NCBI RefSeq assembly: GCF_003219815.1
Contig: NZ_QJVD01000005.1
Location: 124,001 to 188,000 of the forward strand
Direction: 5' to 3'
Length of the DNA: 64,000 nucleotides
DNA from: Arthrobacter livingstonensis
Lineage (GTDB): Bacteria; Actinomycetota; Actinomycetes; Actinomycetales; Micrococcaceae
In this document: positions 42,937 to 52,882 of the stretch, piece by piece
Numbering within the stretch: position 1 is the stretch's first letter
Layout: the number at the start of each line of letters is the position of its first letter
Program-made: the position numbers and the translations under genes
The notes under the pieces: model-generated
What the model saw: only the letters and a program-made list of their open reading frames with translations
Database searches by the model: none
What the model was told of the DNA's origin: nothing

Positions 42937-44223
42937 CTACCACTGCTCCTGGCCGGGGTACAGCGGGAAGTCGGCCGCGAGGGCCTTGACACGGGCGCTC
43001 AGGGCGTCGACGTCGGCGTTGCCCTTCAACGCCGCGGCGATGATCTCGGCAACCTCGGTGAACTCCTTGGCGCCAAAGCCGCGGGTGGCCAGGGCGGGGG
43101 TGCCGATGCGCAGGCCGGAGGTGACCATCGGGGGGCGGGGGTCGAACGGGACGGCGTTGCGGTTGACCGTGATGCCAACGCTGTGCAGGAGGTCCTCGGC
43201 CTGTTGGCCGTCCAGTTGCGAGTTGCGCAGGTCGACGAGCACCAGGTGGACGTCGGTGCCGCCGGTGAGCACGGACACGCCGGCCTCGGCCACGTCGGCG
43301 GCGTTCAGGCGGTCCGCGATAATCTTGGCGCCCTCCAGAACGCGCTGCTGGCGTTCCTTGAATTCCTCGCCGGCGGCGACCTTGAACGCCACTGCCTTGG
43401 CGGCGATCACGTGCATGAGCGGGCCGCCCTGCTGGCCGGGGAACACTGCGGAGTTAAGCTTCTTGGCCCACTCCTGCTTGGCCAGGATCACGCCGGAGCG
43501 CGGGCCGGCCAGGGTCTTGTGGACCGTGGAGGTGACGACGTCGGAGTACGGCACGGGGCTCGGGTGCAGGCCGGCGGCAACGAGGCCGGCAAAGTGGGCC
43601 ATGTCCGTCCACAACAGCGCGCCCACCTCGTCGGCGATGGAGCGGAACGCGGCAAAGTCCAGCTGGCGCGGGTAGGCGGACCAGCCGGCGATGATGACCT
43701 GCGGCTTTTCGGCGATGGCCTGTTCACGCAGCTTGTCCATGTTGATCCGGAAAGTGTCCGGCTCCACCTGGTAGGCAGCCACGTTGTATAGCTTGCCGGA
43801 GAAGTTCAGCTTCATGCCGTGGGTCAGGTGTCCGCCATGCGCCAGGGACAGTCCCAGGATCTTCTCGCCGGGCTTGATCATGGCCGCGAGCGCGGCGGCG
43901 TTGGCCTGTGCGCCGGAGTGCGGCTGGACGTTCGCGTACTCGGCGTCGAACAGGTCCTTCACGCGCTGGATGGCCAGGTTCTCGGCCACGTCCACGAATT
44001 CGCAGCCGCCGTAGTAGCGGCGTCCGGGGTAGCCCTCGGCGTACTTGTTGGTCAGCACGGAGCCTTGGGCTTCAAGGACGGCGCGCGGGGCGAAGTTCTC
44101 GGAGGCGATCATTTCCAGCGTGTCGCGCTGGCGGCCCAACTCGTCCTTCAGGACGGCGGCAATCTCGGGGTCCAGCTCGGCGAGCGGGGCATTGGTCACG
44201 GACTGTGTGGGGGTAAAAGACAC
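42937..44223 (-). CDS. glyA: Serine hydroxymethyltransferase
   Basis: PLP enzyme converting serine and THF to glycine and 5,10-methylene-THF. Motifs include [42 protein letters not shown] and the PLP-Lys region [13 protein letters not shown]. 428 residues. The start is the GTG at 44223 with GGAG seven bases upstream; the frame runs on to 44433 but across the riboswitch. Next gene folD is four bases away. Leader of about 255 bases contains the ZTP aptamer. Confidence 0.97.
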   Translation of the reverse strand: MSFTPTQSVTNAPLAELDPEIAAVLKDELGRQRDTLEMIASENFAPRAVLEAQGSVLTNKYAEGYPGRRYYGGCEFVDVAENLAIQRVKDLFDAEYANVQPHSGAQANAAALAAMIKPGEKILGLSLAHGGHLTHGMKLNFSGKLYNVAAYQVEPDTFRINMDKLREQAIAEKPQVIIAGWSAYPRQLDFAAFRSIADEVGALLWTDMAHFAGLVAAGLHPSPVPYSDVVTSTVHKTLAGPRSGVILAKQEWAKKLNSAVFPGQQGGPLMHVIAAKAVAFKVAAGEEFKERQQRVLEGAKIIADRLNAADVAEAGVSVLTGGTDVHLVLVDLRNSQLDGQQAEDLLHSVGITVNRNAVPFDPRPPMVTSGLRIGTPALATRGFGAKEFTEVAEIIAAALKGNADVDALSARVKALAADFPLYPGQEQW

Positions 44224-44527
44224 GTAAAGACTCCTGGGTGGACAACACGAAAAAACTCTTCTAGGCCAGATTATCCGGTGAACACGTGCACCGGCTGGGC
44301 GCTTCGTTGTGTGAAGCGGCCACGGATCCGGCACAGTTGTGCTTTTTCCGTTGGGGCGCGGCATGTCCACCGCCAAATCCCTGCATTGGCAGTCGTGACC
44401 CCGCGTCCCAGGCGTACGATCCCAGGGGTCCAAGCTCGTGCTGCTCCCCGGTGGTGTCCCACCTCATCGCCAGTCGCAACACTTAAACTGTAGTACAGGC
44501 TCACCGCGGGACGGTAACGTTGAACGG
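44224..44527. other. Divergent intergenic region glyA/purU
   Basis: Holds the glyA leader with the ZTP aptamer (44399-44480) and about 175 further bases to the glyA start, which should contain the expression platform. The purU promoter and the glyA promoter must share 44480-44527. No gene is seen. Confidence 0.7.
44399..44480 (-). ncRNA. ZTP (pfl) riboswitch upstream of glyA-folD
   Basis: On the minus strand the conserved aptamer words occur in order: GCGACTGGCG, GGGACACCACCGGGGAG and ACGCCTGGG. These match the pfl/ZTP motif, which senses ZTP/ZMP, the alarmone of 10-formyl-THF shortage, and in actinobacteria often precedes glyA or folD. The pairing GTGG...CCAC around the pseudoknot region is preserved. 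The motif match is from memory of the consensus. Confidence 0.85.
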
Positions 44528-45403
44528 GTGACTGAACCGAACTCCCCCTCCGCGCACGCCCCCGGCGGATATGTCCTGACGCTCTCCTGCGCCGACCAGC
44601 CCGGAATTGTCCACGCCGTCTCCGGTTCCCTGCTGGAGGCCGGCTGCAACATCACGGACTCACAGCAGTACGGCAACCCGGACACCGGCACGTTTTTCAT
44701 GCGGGTCGCCGTGGAAACCACGACGTCGTTCAGCCGCGTCCGCGAGCACCTCGACGGCGTGGCCGAACAATTCAGCCTCAATTGGCAGCTGCACCGCGCC
44801 GGCTCGCCCGTGCGCACCCTGATCCTGGCGTCCAAGGCCGCACACTGCATCAACGACCTTTTGTTCCTGCAGCGCTCCGGCACACTGCCCATTGAAATCC
44901 CGGCGATCGTCTCCAACCACCGGGACCTGCAGCCTCTTGCCGAGTTCTACGGCATCCCGTTCTACTACATTCCCGTCACGCCCGACACGAAGGCCGAGGC
45001 GGAGGCTGCACTGCTGGAGCTGGTGGCCGAGCACGAGGTGGAGCTGGTGGTGCTGGCCCGCTACATGCAGGTGCTCTCCGACGGCCTCTGCCGCCACTTG
45101 GAAGGACGGGCCATTAATATCCACCACTCGTTCCTGCCGTCGTTCAAGGGGGCAAAGCCGTACCACCAGGCCCATGCCCGCGGCGTGAAGATCATCGGTG
45201 CCACCGCCCATTACGTCACGGCCACCCTGGATGAAGGCCCCATCATTGAGCAGGAAGTGATCCGCGTGTCCCATGGGCACTCGGCGGAGAAGTTCGTCTC
45301 GGTGGGCCGCGCCGTCGAGGCCCGAACCCTGGCGCAGGCCGTGCAGTGGCACGCCGAACACCGCGTCCTCCTGGACGGCACCCGCACGGTCGTCTTCGAC
45401 TGA
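44528..45403 (+). CDS. purU: Formyltetrahydrofolate deformylase
   Basis: Hydrolyses 10-formyl-THF to formate and THF, feeding formate to PurT and balancing the folate pool. An N-terminal ACT domain (VLTLSCADQPGIVHAVSG) is followed by a formyltransferase-like domain with AINIHHSFLPSFKGAKPYHQ and GATAHYVTATLDEGPIIEQ, which hold the catalytic Asn/His/Asp. 291 residues. The GTG at 44528 fits the family start. It is divergent from glyA-folD, giving a compact one-carbon locus. Confidence 0.95.
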   Translation: MTEPNSPSAHAPGGYVLTLSCADQPGIVHAVSGSLLEAGCNITDSQQYGNPDTGTFFMRVAVETTTSFSRVREHLDGVAEQFSLNWQLHRAGSPVRTLILASKAAHCINDLLFLQRSGTLPIEIPAIVSNHRDLQPLAEFYGIPFYYIPVTPDTKAEAEAALLELVAEHEVELVVLARYMQVLSDGLCRHLEGRAINIHHSFLPSFKGAKPYHQAHARGVKIIGATAHYVTATLDEGPIIEQEVIRVSHGHSAEKFVSVGRAVEARTLAQAVQWHAEHRVLLDGTRTVVFD

Positions 45404-45731
45404 CGTTTCGCTGGGCCCTCGACCTTGCCGGCGGTCGGGTTTGTCCCGGCCGTTTAACCCCGCCCAAGGTACAGCTCCGGCGGCCCACACCCGCGTCGGG
45501 CCACCAGAGCTGCGCCCTCGGCGCCCACTGGACCGACAAATACCCTGAAGTCACAGCTCCGGCGGCCTCCCGAACAACGCCGAGTCCAAGTCCGGCGCAT
45601 GGCGGATGGCGGAGTCCGGCGCATGGCCGTGGCGGAGTCCGGCGCATGGCCGTGGCGGAGTCCGGCGCATGGCCGTGGCGGAGTCCGGCGCATGGCGGAT
45701 GGCCCCAGGCGAATTTGGCTAGGCTGGCAGC
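45404..45731. repeat. 23-bp tandem repeat, 5 copies, in a gene-free gap
   Basis: GTCCGGCGCATGG recurs at about 45590, 45614, 45637, 45660 and 45683, with spacing of 24 then 23 bases; units alternate GCGGAT and CCGTGG after it. Upstream in the same gap ACAGCTCCGGCGGCC is repeated at 45471 and 45553. The array ends 25 bases before the aldo/keto reductase start, so it lies in the promoter region. No gene is seen in the gap. Confidence 0.9.
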
Positions 45732-46724
45732 ATGCAAACTCACATTTTGGGAAAAACTGGCCGCAGCGTCTCTGGGATCGGCCTTGGCACCTGGCAGCTG
45801 GGCGCCGACTGGGGCGACGTGCCGGAACATGAGGCGCTGGCAGTCCTCGCGGCATCCGCCGATTCCGGTGTGACGTTTTTTGACACCGCCGACGTTTATG
45901 GCGACGGCCGCAGTGAACAAATCATCGGCAGGTTCCTGCGGGAGCGTGGAGCCGGCCACGGCATCACGGTCGCCACCAAAATGGGCCGCCGAATGGACCA
46001 AATCCCGGAAAACTACGTCATGAAAAACTTCCGCGCATGGACGGACCGCTCCCGGAAAAATCTGGGCGTGGACACGCTGGACCTGGTCCAGCTGCACTGC
46101 CCGCCCACCGCGGTCGTCACCTCCGACGCGGCATATGACGCCCTGGACACATTGGTCGAGGAGGGCGCCATCGCCAACTATGGCCTCAGCGTCGAGACCT
46201 GCGACCAGGCCCTCGCCGCCATCGCCCGCCCGCACGTCGCCACCATTCAAATCATCCTCAATGCCTTCCGACTCAAGCCGCTGGATGCAGTACTGCCCAC
46301 CGCCCTCGAGGCCGGCGTCGGGATCATCGCCCGCGTGCCCCTTGCCAGCGGCCTGCTCACCGGGAGGTACACGGCGGACACCAAGTTCGCTGCCAACGAC
46401 CACCGCAACTACAACCGCGACGGCAGCCACTTCGATGTGGGCGAGACGTTCTCCGGCGTCGACTACGCCGTGGGGCTGGAGGCCGCCGGCCGTTTTGCCC
46501 AGCTAGCCCAGAGCCTGGACGGCCCGACGACGGCGCAGGCGGCACTTGCCTGGGTGGCCCAGATCGACGGCGTCAGCTCCGTCATTCCGGGCGCCCGCTC
46601 CACGGCCCAGGCGGCTGCCAACGCGGCTGCAGGTTCCGTGCCGTCGCTTGGCCCCGATTTCAACGACGGCGTCCGGGGCATCTACGACGAGCTCCTGCGC
46701 GAAAGCATCCACCCCCGCTGGTGA
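45732..46724 (+). CDS. Aldo/keto reductase
   Basis: NADP-dependent oxidoreductase with a TIM-barrel fold, 330 residues. The catalytic tetrad region is seen in FFDTADVYGDGRSE (Asp and Tyr), ATKMGRR (Lys) and LVQLHCPPT (His). The C-terminal cofactor region VSSVIPGARSTAQAAANA is typical. It is closest to the YajO/Tas-like group. Substrate cannot be predicted. It stands alone; the next operon starts 176 bases downstream. Confidence 0.9.
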   Translation: MQTHILGKTGRSVSGIGLGTWQLGADWGDVPEHEALAVLAASADSGVTFFDTADVYGDGRSEQIIGRFLRERGAGHGITVATKMGRRMDQIPENYVMKNFRAWTDRSRKNLGVDTLDLVQLHCPPTAVVTSDAAYDALDTLVEEGAIANYGLSVETCDQALAAIARPHVATIQIILNAFRLKPLDAVLPTALEAGVGIIARVPLASGLLTGRYTADTKFAANDHRNYNRDGSHFDVGETFSGVDYAVGLEAAGRFAQLAQSLDGPTTAQAALAWVAQIDGVSSVIPGARSTAQAAANAAAGSVPSLGPDFNDGVRGIYDELLRESIHPRW

Positions 46725-46835
46725 CCCCCAGTGCGGGCCCCACGCGGGCGGGCCCCCGTGCCCGCACCGCAGCCCGCCTGCCGGGGGGCCGGCGACACGA
46801 AGGGGCCAGGCGGCTTCGACCAAGCCCGGGCGATT

Positions 46836-46848
46836 ATTGTTGAACAAT
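46836..46848. promoter_or_regulatory. Operator of the pxp regulon (site 1)
   Basis: ATTGTTGAACAAT is a palindrome around one central base, 53 bases before the pxpA start. The same core TTGTT[G/C]AACAA occurs twice before the NRAMP gene at the other end of the cluster. Probable target of the GntR protein encoded at 51334. Confidence 0.75.
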
Positions 46849-46900
46849 CTTGTGAATTAGGGCATTCTTAGAGAACCACTTCACGAGACCGGGATCACAC

Positions 46901-47659
46901 ATGCCTTTCATAGACCTCAATTCAGACGTCGGCGAGTCCTTCGGCAACTGGACCATGGGTGACGACGCCGCCATCTTCACCTCCGTCTCCAGCGCCAATG
47001 TCGCGTGCGGCTTCCACGCCGGGGATCCGAGCACCATCGCCCGGACGTGCCGCGAGGCCGTGGCAGCCGGGGTCACGGTCGGCGCCCACGTGGGCTACCG
47101 GGATCTGGCCGGGTTTGGCCGCCGCTTTCTGGACTGCTCCCCCACCGAGCTGGCCGACGACGTGCTGTACCAGCTGGGCGCCCTCTCGGCGATGGCGCGC
47201 GCAGCCGGAACCGCCATCAAATACGTCAAGCCCCACGGCGCGCTCTACAACACCATCGTCCACCACGAAAAGCACGCCCAGGCCGTGGTCGACGCCGTGA
47301 AGGCCTTTGGCACGGACCTTCCCCTGCTGCTGCTGCCCGGCTCGGTGGCCTTGGCCCGGGCCGAGACCGCCGGGCTGCGTGCCGTGGCCGAGGCCTTCGC
47401 CGACCGCAGCTATACGCCCGAGGGCACCCTCGTGTCCCGCCGCGAGGCCCACGCCGTGCTGCACGACCCCGCCCAGGTCGCCGCCAACATGGTCCGGCTG
47501 GCCACCGAGGGCACCGTGACCGCCGTCGACGGCAGCGTCATCCCCATGCCGGCGGAAAGCATTTGCGTCCATGGCGACACCGCCGGCGCCGTCGCCATGG
47601 CTGCGGCCGTGCGCGCCGCGCTGGAACAGGCCGGCGTGCAGATCAAGAGCTTCACGTGA
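46901..47659 (+). CDS. pxpA: 5-oxoprolinase subunit A (LamB/YcsF family)
   Basis: Subunit of the ATP-dependent 5-oxoprolinase PxpABC that opens 5-oxoproline to glutamate. Family motifs are [15 protein letters not shown] at the N-terminus, [28 protein letters not shown] and KPHGALYN, and the C-terminal [11 protein letters not shown]. His and Asp of these motifs form the putative active site. 252 residues, normal. Its stop overlaps the GTG start of the pxpB-pxpC fusion (GTGA). The order matches Bacillus ycsF-ycsG-ycsI-kipI-kipA, rearranged here. Confidence 0.94.
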   Translation: MPFIDLNSDVGESFGNWTMGDDAAIFTSVSSANVACGFHAGDPSTIARTCREAVAAGVTVGAHVGYRDLAGFGRRFLDCSPTELADDVLYQLGALSAMARAAGTAIKYVKPHGALYNTIVHHEKHAQAVVDAVKAFGTDLPLLLLPGSVALARAETAGLRAVAEAFADRSYTPEGTLVSRREAHAVLHDPAQVAANMVRLATEGTVTAVDGSVIPMPAESICVHGDTAGAVAMAAAVRAALEQAGVQIKSFT

Positions 47660-49437
47660 GCGTCACCGCCACCCATTTCGCCGGAACCCGCGCCGTCCTC
47701 GTGGAACTTTCCGGGCTGGAGTCCGTGCTGGCGCTTTCAGCCAGGCTGACGGAATCACCCCTGCCCGGCCAGCTCGACGTCCTGGCCGCCGCCGAAACCG
47801 TGCTGGTCAAGTTCGATTCCCGCGCTGCAGCGAGGTCCGGGGCCGGCGCCGTCAAGGCACTGCCGCTCGGGACCGCACCCGAGGACACCGGCAAGCTGGT
47901 GGAGATCCCCGTGCACTACGACGGCGCCGACCTCGCCGCGGTTGCCGGGCTCACGGGACTGAGCGTGGAGGCCGTGGTCGCCGCCCACTCCGGCCAGACC
48001 TGGCTTGCCGCGTTCGGCGGCTTCGCCCCCGGCTTCGCCTACCTGCTCGGCGAAAACAACACCCTAAACGTCCCGCGCCGGAGCACCCCGCGGACCAACG
48101 TCCCCGCCGGCGCCGTCGCACTTGCCGGCGGCTACTCCGCCGTCTACCCGCGGCAGTCCCCCGGCGGCTGGCAGCTGATCGGCCACAGCGACGCACTCCT
48201 GTGGTCCCTTGAACGTGACAGCCCGGCCCTCATCCGCCCGCGGGACCGGGTCCGTTTTGTCCCCGCACGTCCCCGCTTGAGCGTGAAGCACGACGCCGAT
48301 CCCGGCTCGGGAGCGACGGCCGCCGACACCCGCTCCACCGACGGGCACGACAGCGGCCCCGCCCTGGGCGATCTGGCCGTGCCCGGTGCGCAGGAAACCG
48401 CCGCGTCGGCCCCCGGCGCGCCTGACGCACAGGGCACAGCGCCGCAGGGGGCCGGCGCCCTGGAGGTCATCTCCCCCGGGCTCCAGTCACTCATCCAGGA
48501 CCTGGGCCGCCCCGGCCTGGGCGAGTTGGGCGTGTCCGCCGCCGGCGCCGTCGACACGGCCTCGGCACGGCAGGCCAACCGCCTCGTCGGCAACCCGCCG
48601 GGAGACGCCGTCGTCGAAAATCTCCTGGGATCCCTGCGCCTCAAGGCGGACATGGACCAGGTCCTGGCCGTCACCGGCGCCCGGACGGAGCTGACAGTCA
48701 CCTCTGCCGGCCACCCGGAACGCCACCCCGTGCAGGACGCCCCGTTTGCGCTGCTGGCCGGGGAAACCCTCACGCTCCAGCCAGTGGCCGAAGGGCTGCG
48801 CTGCTACGTCGGCGTGCGGGGCGGCATCGATGTGCCCGCCGTTCTGGGCAGCCGTTCGACCGACCTGATGTCCGGAATCGGCCCTGAACCGCTGGCGGTC
48901 GGGAGCAGGCTCCCGACAGGACAGGTCCGCGGCGCCCGCGTCGTCGGGTACCCGGAACCGCCAACACTGCGCGCTGCCGCACCGGACGGCGCCACCGGGC
49001 TGCGCATCACGGCAGGGCCGCGCGAGGACTGGTTCGGTCCGGCGGGGCTTGCCGCGCTGACCCGCCACAGCTGGCTGGTCAGCGCGGAATCAAACCGGAT
49101 CGGCGTCCGGCTGGCACTGGATGCCGGCGGCACGCCCCTGCACCGGGTCCGCGAGGGCGAACTGGCCAGCGAGGGCGTGGTCTGGGGCGCGCTGCAGGTG
49201 CCGCCGTCGGGCCTTCCCATGCTGTTTCTTCCCGACCACCCGGTCACGGGCGGCTACCCGGTCATCGCCGCCGTCATTCCCCAGGACCTGCCGGCGGCCG
49301 CACAGCTGCCCCCGGGTTCGCGCGTGCGCTTCAGCCTGGTGGACCCCGACACCTTGGCGCCGCTGCCGACGGCACCACCCGAAAATCCGGCCCTGCCGGG
49401 CCACCGCCGGCCCAGCAGCCACGAAGGAAGCCACTGA
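47656..49437 (+). CDS. Fused 5-oxoprolinase subunits B and C (KipI-KipA)
   Basis: A 593-residue fusion. Residues 1-215 are PxpB/KipI (AHS1 domain: [39 protein letters not shown]). Residues of about 275-580 are PxpC/KipA (AHS2 domain: [59 protein letters not shown]). They are joined by a linker of about 55 residues rich in Ala, Pro, Gly and Asp. The same AHS1-AHS2 pair forms the carboxyltransferase part of urea carboxylase. GTG start overlaps pxpA; its stop overlaps the biotin carboxylase ATG. Confidence 0.93.
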   Translation: MSVTATHFAGTRAVLVELSGLESVLALSARLTESPLPGQLDVLAAAETVLVKFDSRAAARSGAGAVKALPLGTAPEDTGKLVEIPVHYDGADLAAVAGLTGLSVEAVVAAHSGQTWLAAFGGFAPGFAYLLGENNTLNVPRRSTPRTNVPAGAVALAGGYSAVYPRQSPGGWQLIGHSDALLWSLERDSPALIRPRDRVRFVPARPRLSVKHDADPGSGATAADTRSTDGHDSGPALGDLAVPGAQETAASAPGAPDAQGTAPQGAGALEVISPGLQSLIQDLGRPGLGELGVSAAGAVDTASARQANRLVGNPPGDAVVENLLGSLRLKADMDQVLAVTGARTELTVTSAGHPERHPVQDAPFALLAGETLTLQPVAEGLRCYVGVRGGIDVPAVLGSRSTDLMSGIGPEPLAVGSRLPTGQVRGARVVGYPEPPTLRAAAPDGATGLRITAGPREDWFGPAGLAALTRHSWLVSAESNRIGVRLALDAGGTPLHRVREGELASEGVVWGALQVPPSGLPMLFLPDHPVTGGYPVIAAVIPQDLPAAAQLPPGSRVRFSLVDPDTLAPLPTAPPENPALPGHRRPSSHEGSH

Positions 49438-51203
49438 TGAAAAAAGTACTGATTGCCAACCGCGGTGAGATCGCCGTGCGCGTGGCACGCGCCTGTGCCG
49501 ACGCCGGTCTTTCCTCCGTTGCGGTGTACTCCGAACCGGACGCCGACGCCCTTCACGTGCGCCGCGCCGACGACGCGTATGCACTCAACGGGCGCAGCGG
49601 CGCCGACACCTACCTGAATATCGGCAAGCTGATCGATATTGCCGTCCGGTCCGGGGCGGACGCTGTGCACCCGGGGTACGGTTTCCTGTCCGAGAACGCC
49701 GACTTTGCCCAGGCCGTCCTGGACGCCGGGCTGACGTGGATCGGACCGCCGCCGCAGGCCATCCGGGACTTGGGCAACAAGGTCACGGCGCGTGAAATTG
49801 CCGTCCGCGCCGGCGCCCCCCTGGTGCCCGGCAGCGACGGCCCGGTCGGCACCGGCGCCGAGGTGCGCGCCTTCGCCGAGGAACACGGCCTGCCGGTGGC
49901 CATCAAGGCCGCCTTTGGCGGCGGCGGACGCGGCCTGAAGGTTGCCCGCACCATGGAAGAAATCGACGACGCCTTTGACTCCGCCGTCCGGGAGGCCACC
50001 GCCGCCTTTGGGCGCGGGGAATGCTTTGTGGAACGCTTCCTGGACCGGCCCCGCCACGTGGAGGCGCAGGTCCTGGCCGACCGGCACGGGAACGTGGTGG
50101 TGGTGGGCACCCGCGACTGCTCTTTGCAGCGCCGGCACCAAAAGCTCGTTGAGGAGGCCCCGGCACCATTTTTGGGTGAGGAGCAGCGGGCCAGGATCCA
50201 TGCCTCGGCCAGGGCCATCGCTCTGGCGGCCGGCTATGAAGGGGCGGGCACGGTGGAATACCTGGTGGCCGACGACGGCACCGTTTCCTTCCTCGAGGTG
50301 AACACCCGCCTGCAGGTGGAGCACCCGGTCACGGAGGAAACCACGGGCGTGGACCTGGTGGCCGAGCAGTTCCGCATCGCCGCTGGCGAGCCGCTGCGCT
50401 TCACGCACGACCCCCTGCCCATCGGCCATGCCTTCGAGTTCCGGCTCAATGCCGAGGACCCGGCGCGCGGCTTCCTGCCGGGTCCGGGCACCGTCACGGC
50501 CTTTGAGCCCCCGACCGGTTCGGGCATCCGGGTTGATTCCGGCGTACGCAGCGGATCGGTTGTACCCGGCGACTATGACTCGTTGCTGGCCAAGCTGATC
50601 GTGCACGGAGCCGACCGCGCGCAGGCCCTGCGACGGGCACGGGTGGCCCTGGACGAAATGGTCATATCCGGCCTGCCCACCGTGCTGCCATTCCACCGCG
50701 CCGTGGTCCGCGACCCCGACTTCACCAATGCCGAACGCTTCGGCGTCCACACCACCTGGATTGAATCGGAGTTCGCCGCCACGCTGGCCGCTTCGGACGA
50801 GATCGCCCGTTCAGAGCCCGGTGCCGAACGCGAGGAAATCACCATTGATGTCGATGGCAAGGCCTTGCGGATCGGACTTCCGGCCCATCTGCTGGCCGCA
50901 CTGCGCCATGGCGGCGGGACAGACACAGCCGGCGCCCCGGGCGCTGTCCGGGCGGCTGCCGACGTCGGCGGTGCTGCTGCTGCTGACGACGGTGCGGAAC
51001 TGGCTGCACCAATGAACGGCAGCCTGGTCAAGTGGGCGGCCGACGATGGCGCCACTGTCTCTGCCGGAGATCCCATTGCGATCCTCGAGGCCATGAAAAT
51101 GGAAACCACGATCTCCGCACACCGCTCCGGCACCGTGGCGCGAGGTCCGCAGGCACCCGGCGACGAAATTGTGCGCGGCGAGGCGGTGTGCCGGATCGAA
51201 TAG
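49437..51203 (+). CDS. Biotin carboxylase fused to a biotin carboxyl carrier domain
   Basis: A 588-residue protein. The ATP-grasp biotin carboxylase covers about residues 1-445 ([60 protein letters not shown]). After a variable Ala/Asp-rich linker comes a biotinyl domain with [11 protein letters not shown], biotin on Lys554. It resembles the alpha subunit of acyl-CoA carboxylases, but no acyl-CoA carboxyltransferase gene is nearby; the adjacent partner is the PxpB-PxpC fusion, whose fold acts as carboxyltransferase in urea carboxylase. ATG overlaps the upstream stop by one base. Function in 5-oxoproline use is inferred. Confidence 0.93.
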   Translation: MKKVLIANRGEIAVRVARACADAGLSSVAVYSEPDADALHVRRADDAYALNGRSGADTYLNIGKLIDIAVRSGADAVHPGYGFLSENADFAQAVLDAGLTWIGPPPQAIRDLGNKVTAREIAVRAGAPLVPGSDGPVGTGAEVRAFAEEHGLPVAIKAAFGGGGRGLKVARTMEEIDDAFDSAVREATAAFGRGECFVERFLDRPRHVEAQVLADRHGNVVVVGTRDCSLQRRHQKLVEEAPAPFLGEEQRARIHASARAIALAAGYEGAGTVEYLVADDGTVSFLEVNTRLQVEHPVTEETTGVDLVAEQFRIAAGEPLRFTHDPLPIGHAFEFRLNAEDPARGFLPGPGTVTAFEPPTGSGIRVDSGVRSGSVVPGDYDSLLAKLIVHGADRAQALRRARVALDEMVISGLPTVLPFHRAVVRDPDFTNAERFGVHTTWIESEFAATLAASDEIARSEPGAEREEITIDVDGKALRIGLPAHLLAALRHGGGTDTAGAPGAVRAAADVGGAAAADDGAELAAPMNGSLVKWAADDGATVSAGDPIAILEAMKMETTISAHRSGTVARGPQAPGDEIVRGEAVCRIE

Positions 51204-51333
51204 GCCGGCCGGGCACACATCACCGGACAGCCCGGGCCTCAACCCCGAGAATCCGCCCTACCCGGCGCGCCTGCCCCACTCCGACGAGCCCCGCCCGGCG
51301 TGGGAGCCCCGCCCGGTTCGATAGATTGGAGCC

Positions 51334-52032
51334 ATGCCAATGAATGCTGCCCTCGATGACCTGTCCCGGCTCGACCCGGCCGCCCATGCCCACACCGGCG
51401 AGTGGGTGGCGTCGGTGCTGCGCGCCAGGATCGCTGACGGCCAGCTGCATCCTGGCAGCAAGCTCTCCGAACTCGCCCTCGCCGCAAAGCTCGGCGTCTC
51501 CCGCAACACGCTGCGCGAGGCATTCACCGTGTTGGACGGTGAAATGATCATCACCCGCATCCCCAACCGCGGCGTGTTCGTCGCCGCCCCCGGCCGGGAA
51601 GAGATCCGGGAGATCTACCGGGTGCGTCGCATGCTCGAGCCCGCCGCCGCCCTGTGGGGGCCGGACCTGGACGTTGACGCCTTAAAGTCCGTGGTGGCCG
51701 ACGCCCGGCGGGCTCTGGCCCGCGGCTCGGTGGCGGACATGGCCAGCGTCAACCAGCGCTTTCATGAGGTCTTGATCCGGGGCACCGGAAGCCAGGGCCT
51801 GGAGGAAATGATGACCCGGGTCCTGGCCCAGATGCGCCTGGTGTTCCACGCCATGAGCGGCGCACCGGACTTCCACAGCCACTATGTTGAGCTAAACGCC
51901 GCCCTTGCGGAGCTGCTGGCTGCCGGGCGCCGGGCAGAGGCGGCCCAGGCCCTCCGCGACTACCTTGACCGCGCGGAAGCGGAACTGCTGGCCCACTTGG
52001 CAGCGGACGCGCCGCAGCCGACGGGGAAGTAG
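51334..52032 (+). CDS. GntR-family regulator with FCD domain
   Basis: A 232-residue regulator: GntR winged helix (SKLSELALAAKLGVSRNTLREAF, RIPNRGVFVAAP) at residues 25-90 and an FCD ligand-binding domain (EEIREIYRVRRMLEPAAA, VNQRFHEVLIRGT) after it. FCD regulators bind small carboxylic acids, often with a metal. TTGGAG precedes the ATG. It is part of the pxp cluster, and the TTGTT[G/C]AACAA palindromes at both ends of the cluster are its likely operators. It ends three bases from the convergent DUF1445 gene. Confidence 0.92.
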   Translation: MPMNAALDDLSRLDPAAHAHTGEWVASVLRARIADGQLHPGSKLSELALAAKLGVSRNTLREAFTVLDGEMIITRIPNRGVFVAAPGREEIREIYRVRRMLEPAAALWGPDLDVDALKSVVADARRALARGSVADMASVNQRFHEVLIRGTGSQGLEEMMTRVLAQMRLVFHAMSGAPDFHSHYVELNAALAELLAAGRRAEAAQALRDYLDRAEAELLAHLAADAPQPTGK

Positions 52033-52035
52033 CGG

Positions 52036-52848
52036 TCAGGGGACCAGGTACCGGCTGTCCCGCGCATCGGTGATGAGCATGTGGCCCGGTGCATGGCCGA
52101 TCGCCAGGGCGGGCCGTGACTCCATGATCGCGGCCTGGGGAGTAACACCGCAGGCCCAGAACACCGGGAGGTGGCCCGTCGGGATTGACACGGGGTCCCC
52201 GAAGTCCGGCCGGCCCAAGTCGGCAATGCCGATTTCCGCCGGATTGCCGACGTGCACGGGCGCACCGTGCACAGCAGGGTAGCGTGAGGTGATGCGCACG
52301 GCGTCGGCCACCTGGGACGCCGGAACCGGACGCATGGAGACCACCATTGGTCCCGAGATCGACCCTGCCGGCGCACAGCGAATGCTGGAGCGGTACATGG
52401 GCACGTTGACGCCCTGGTCGATGTGGGCAATGCTGATGCCGCCGTCCTGGAGCGCCGCCTCAAAGGTGAAGCTGCAGCCCACGATGAAGGTCACCAGGTC
52501 CTCGCGCCAGTAGCCGGAGATGTCGACCGGTTCGGCAACCATCGTCCCGTTCTCGTACACGGTGTACCGGGGAACATCCGTGCGGATGTCCCCGCCGGCC
52601 AACAGCGGCCCGCTGGTCTCACCGGCGTCGAGCACTCCGAGGATGGGGCAGGGCTTGGGGTTGCGTTGGGCAAAAAGCAGCACGTCGAAGGCCAGCGCCT
52701 TGGGCACGATGATCAGGTTGGCCTGGGCAAAGCCTCGTGACCAGCCCGCGGTGGGCGAGACCAGCCCGGCCCGGAAGAGCGCGCGGGCGGCAGCGGGGGC
52801 CAGCTGCCCGGGCTCTCCCGGCAGTGCGGGGGTGCCTGTTTTGGTCAT
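52036..52848 (-). CDS. DUF1445/YcsI-type putative hydro-lyase
   Basis: A 270-residue protein of the DUF1445 family (YcsI in Bacillus; a eukaryotic relative is D-glutamate cyclase, which makes 5-oxo-D-proline reversibly). Conserved parts are GYWREDLVTFIVGCSFTFE (Cys), GPMVVSMRPVP, YPAVHGAPVHVGNP and PVFWACGVTPQAA with a second conserved Cys. It follows the NRAMP gene on the minus strand (34-base gap). Its presence next to pxp genes fits a role in 5-oxoproline or glutamate cyclisation, by inference. Confidence 0.88.
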   Translation of the reverse strand: MTKTGTPALPGEPGQLAPAAARALFRAGLVSPTAGWSRGFAQANLIIVPKALAFDVLLFAQRNPKPCPILGVLDAGETSGPLLAGGDIRTDVPRYTVYENGTMVAEPVDISGYWREDLVTFIVGCSFTFEAALQDGGISIAHIDQGVNVPMYRSSIRCAPAGSISGPMVVSMRPVPASQVADAVRITSRYPAVHGAPVHVGNPAEIGIADLGRPDFGDPVSIPTGHLPVFWACGVTPQAAIMESRPALAIGHAPGHMLITDARDSRYLVP

Positions 52849-52882
52849 CGTCGGGTCCTTCGTGTCGCGTCGGCCGTGGTCT

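Noticed and set aside
44224-44527. Glycine riboswitch before glyA
   Set aside because: The conserved glycine-aptamer words are missing, while the ZTP aptamer words are present in order.
46901-49437. A single 810-residue frame from 47005 as one PxpABC protein
   Set aside because: The part before 47656 overlaps pxpA in another frame and has no similarity; GTG 47656 with the GTGA overlap is the natural start.
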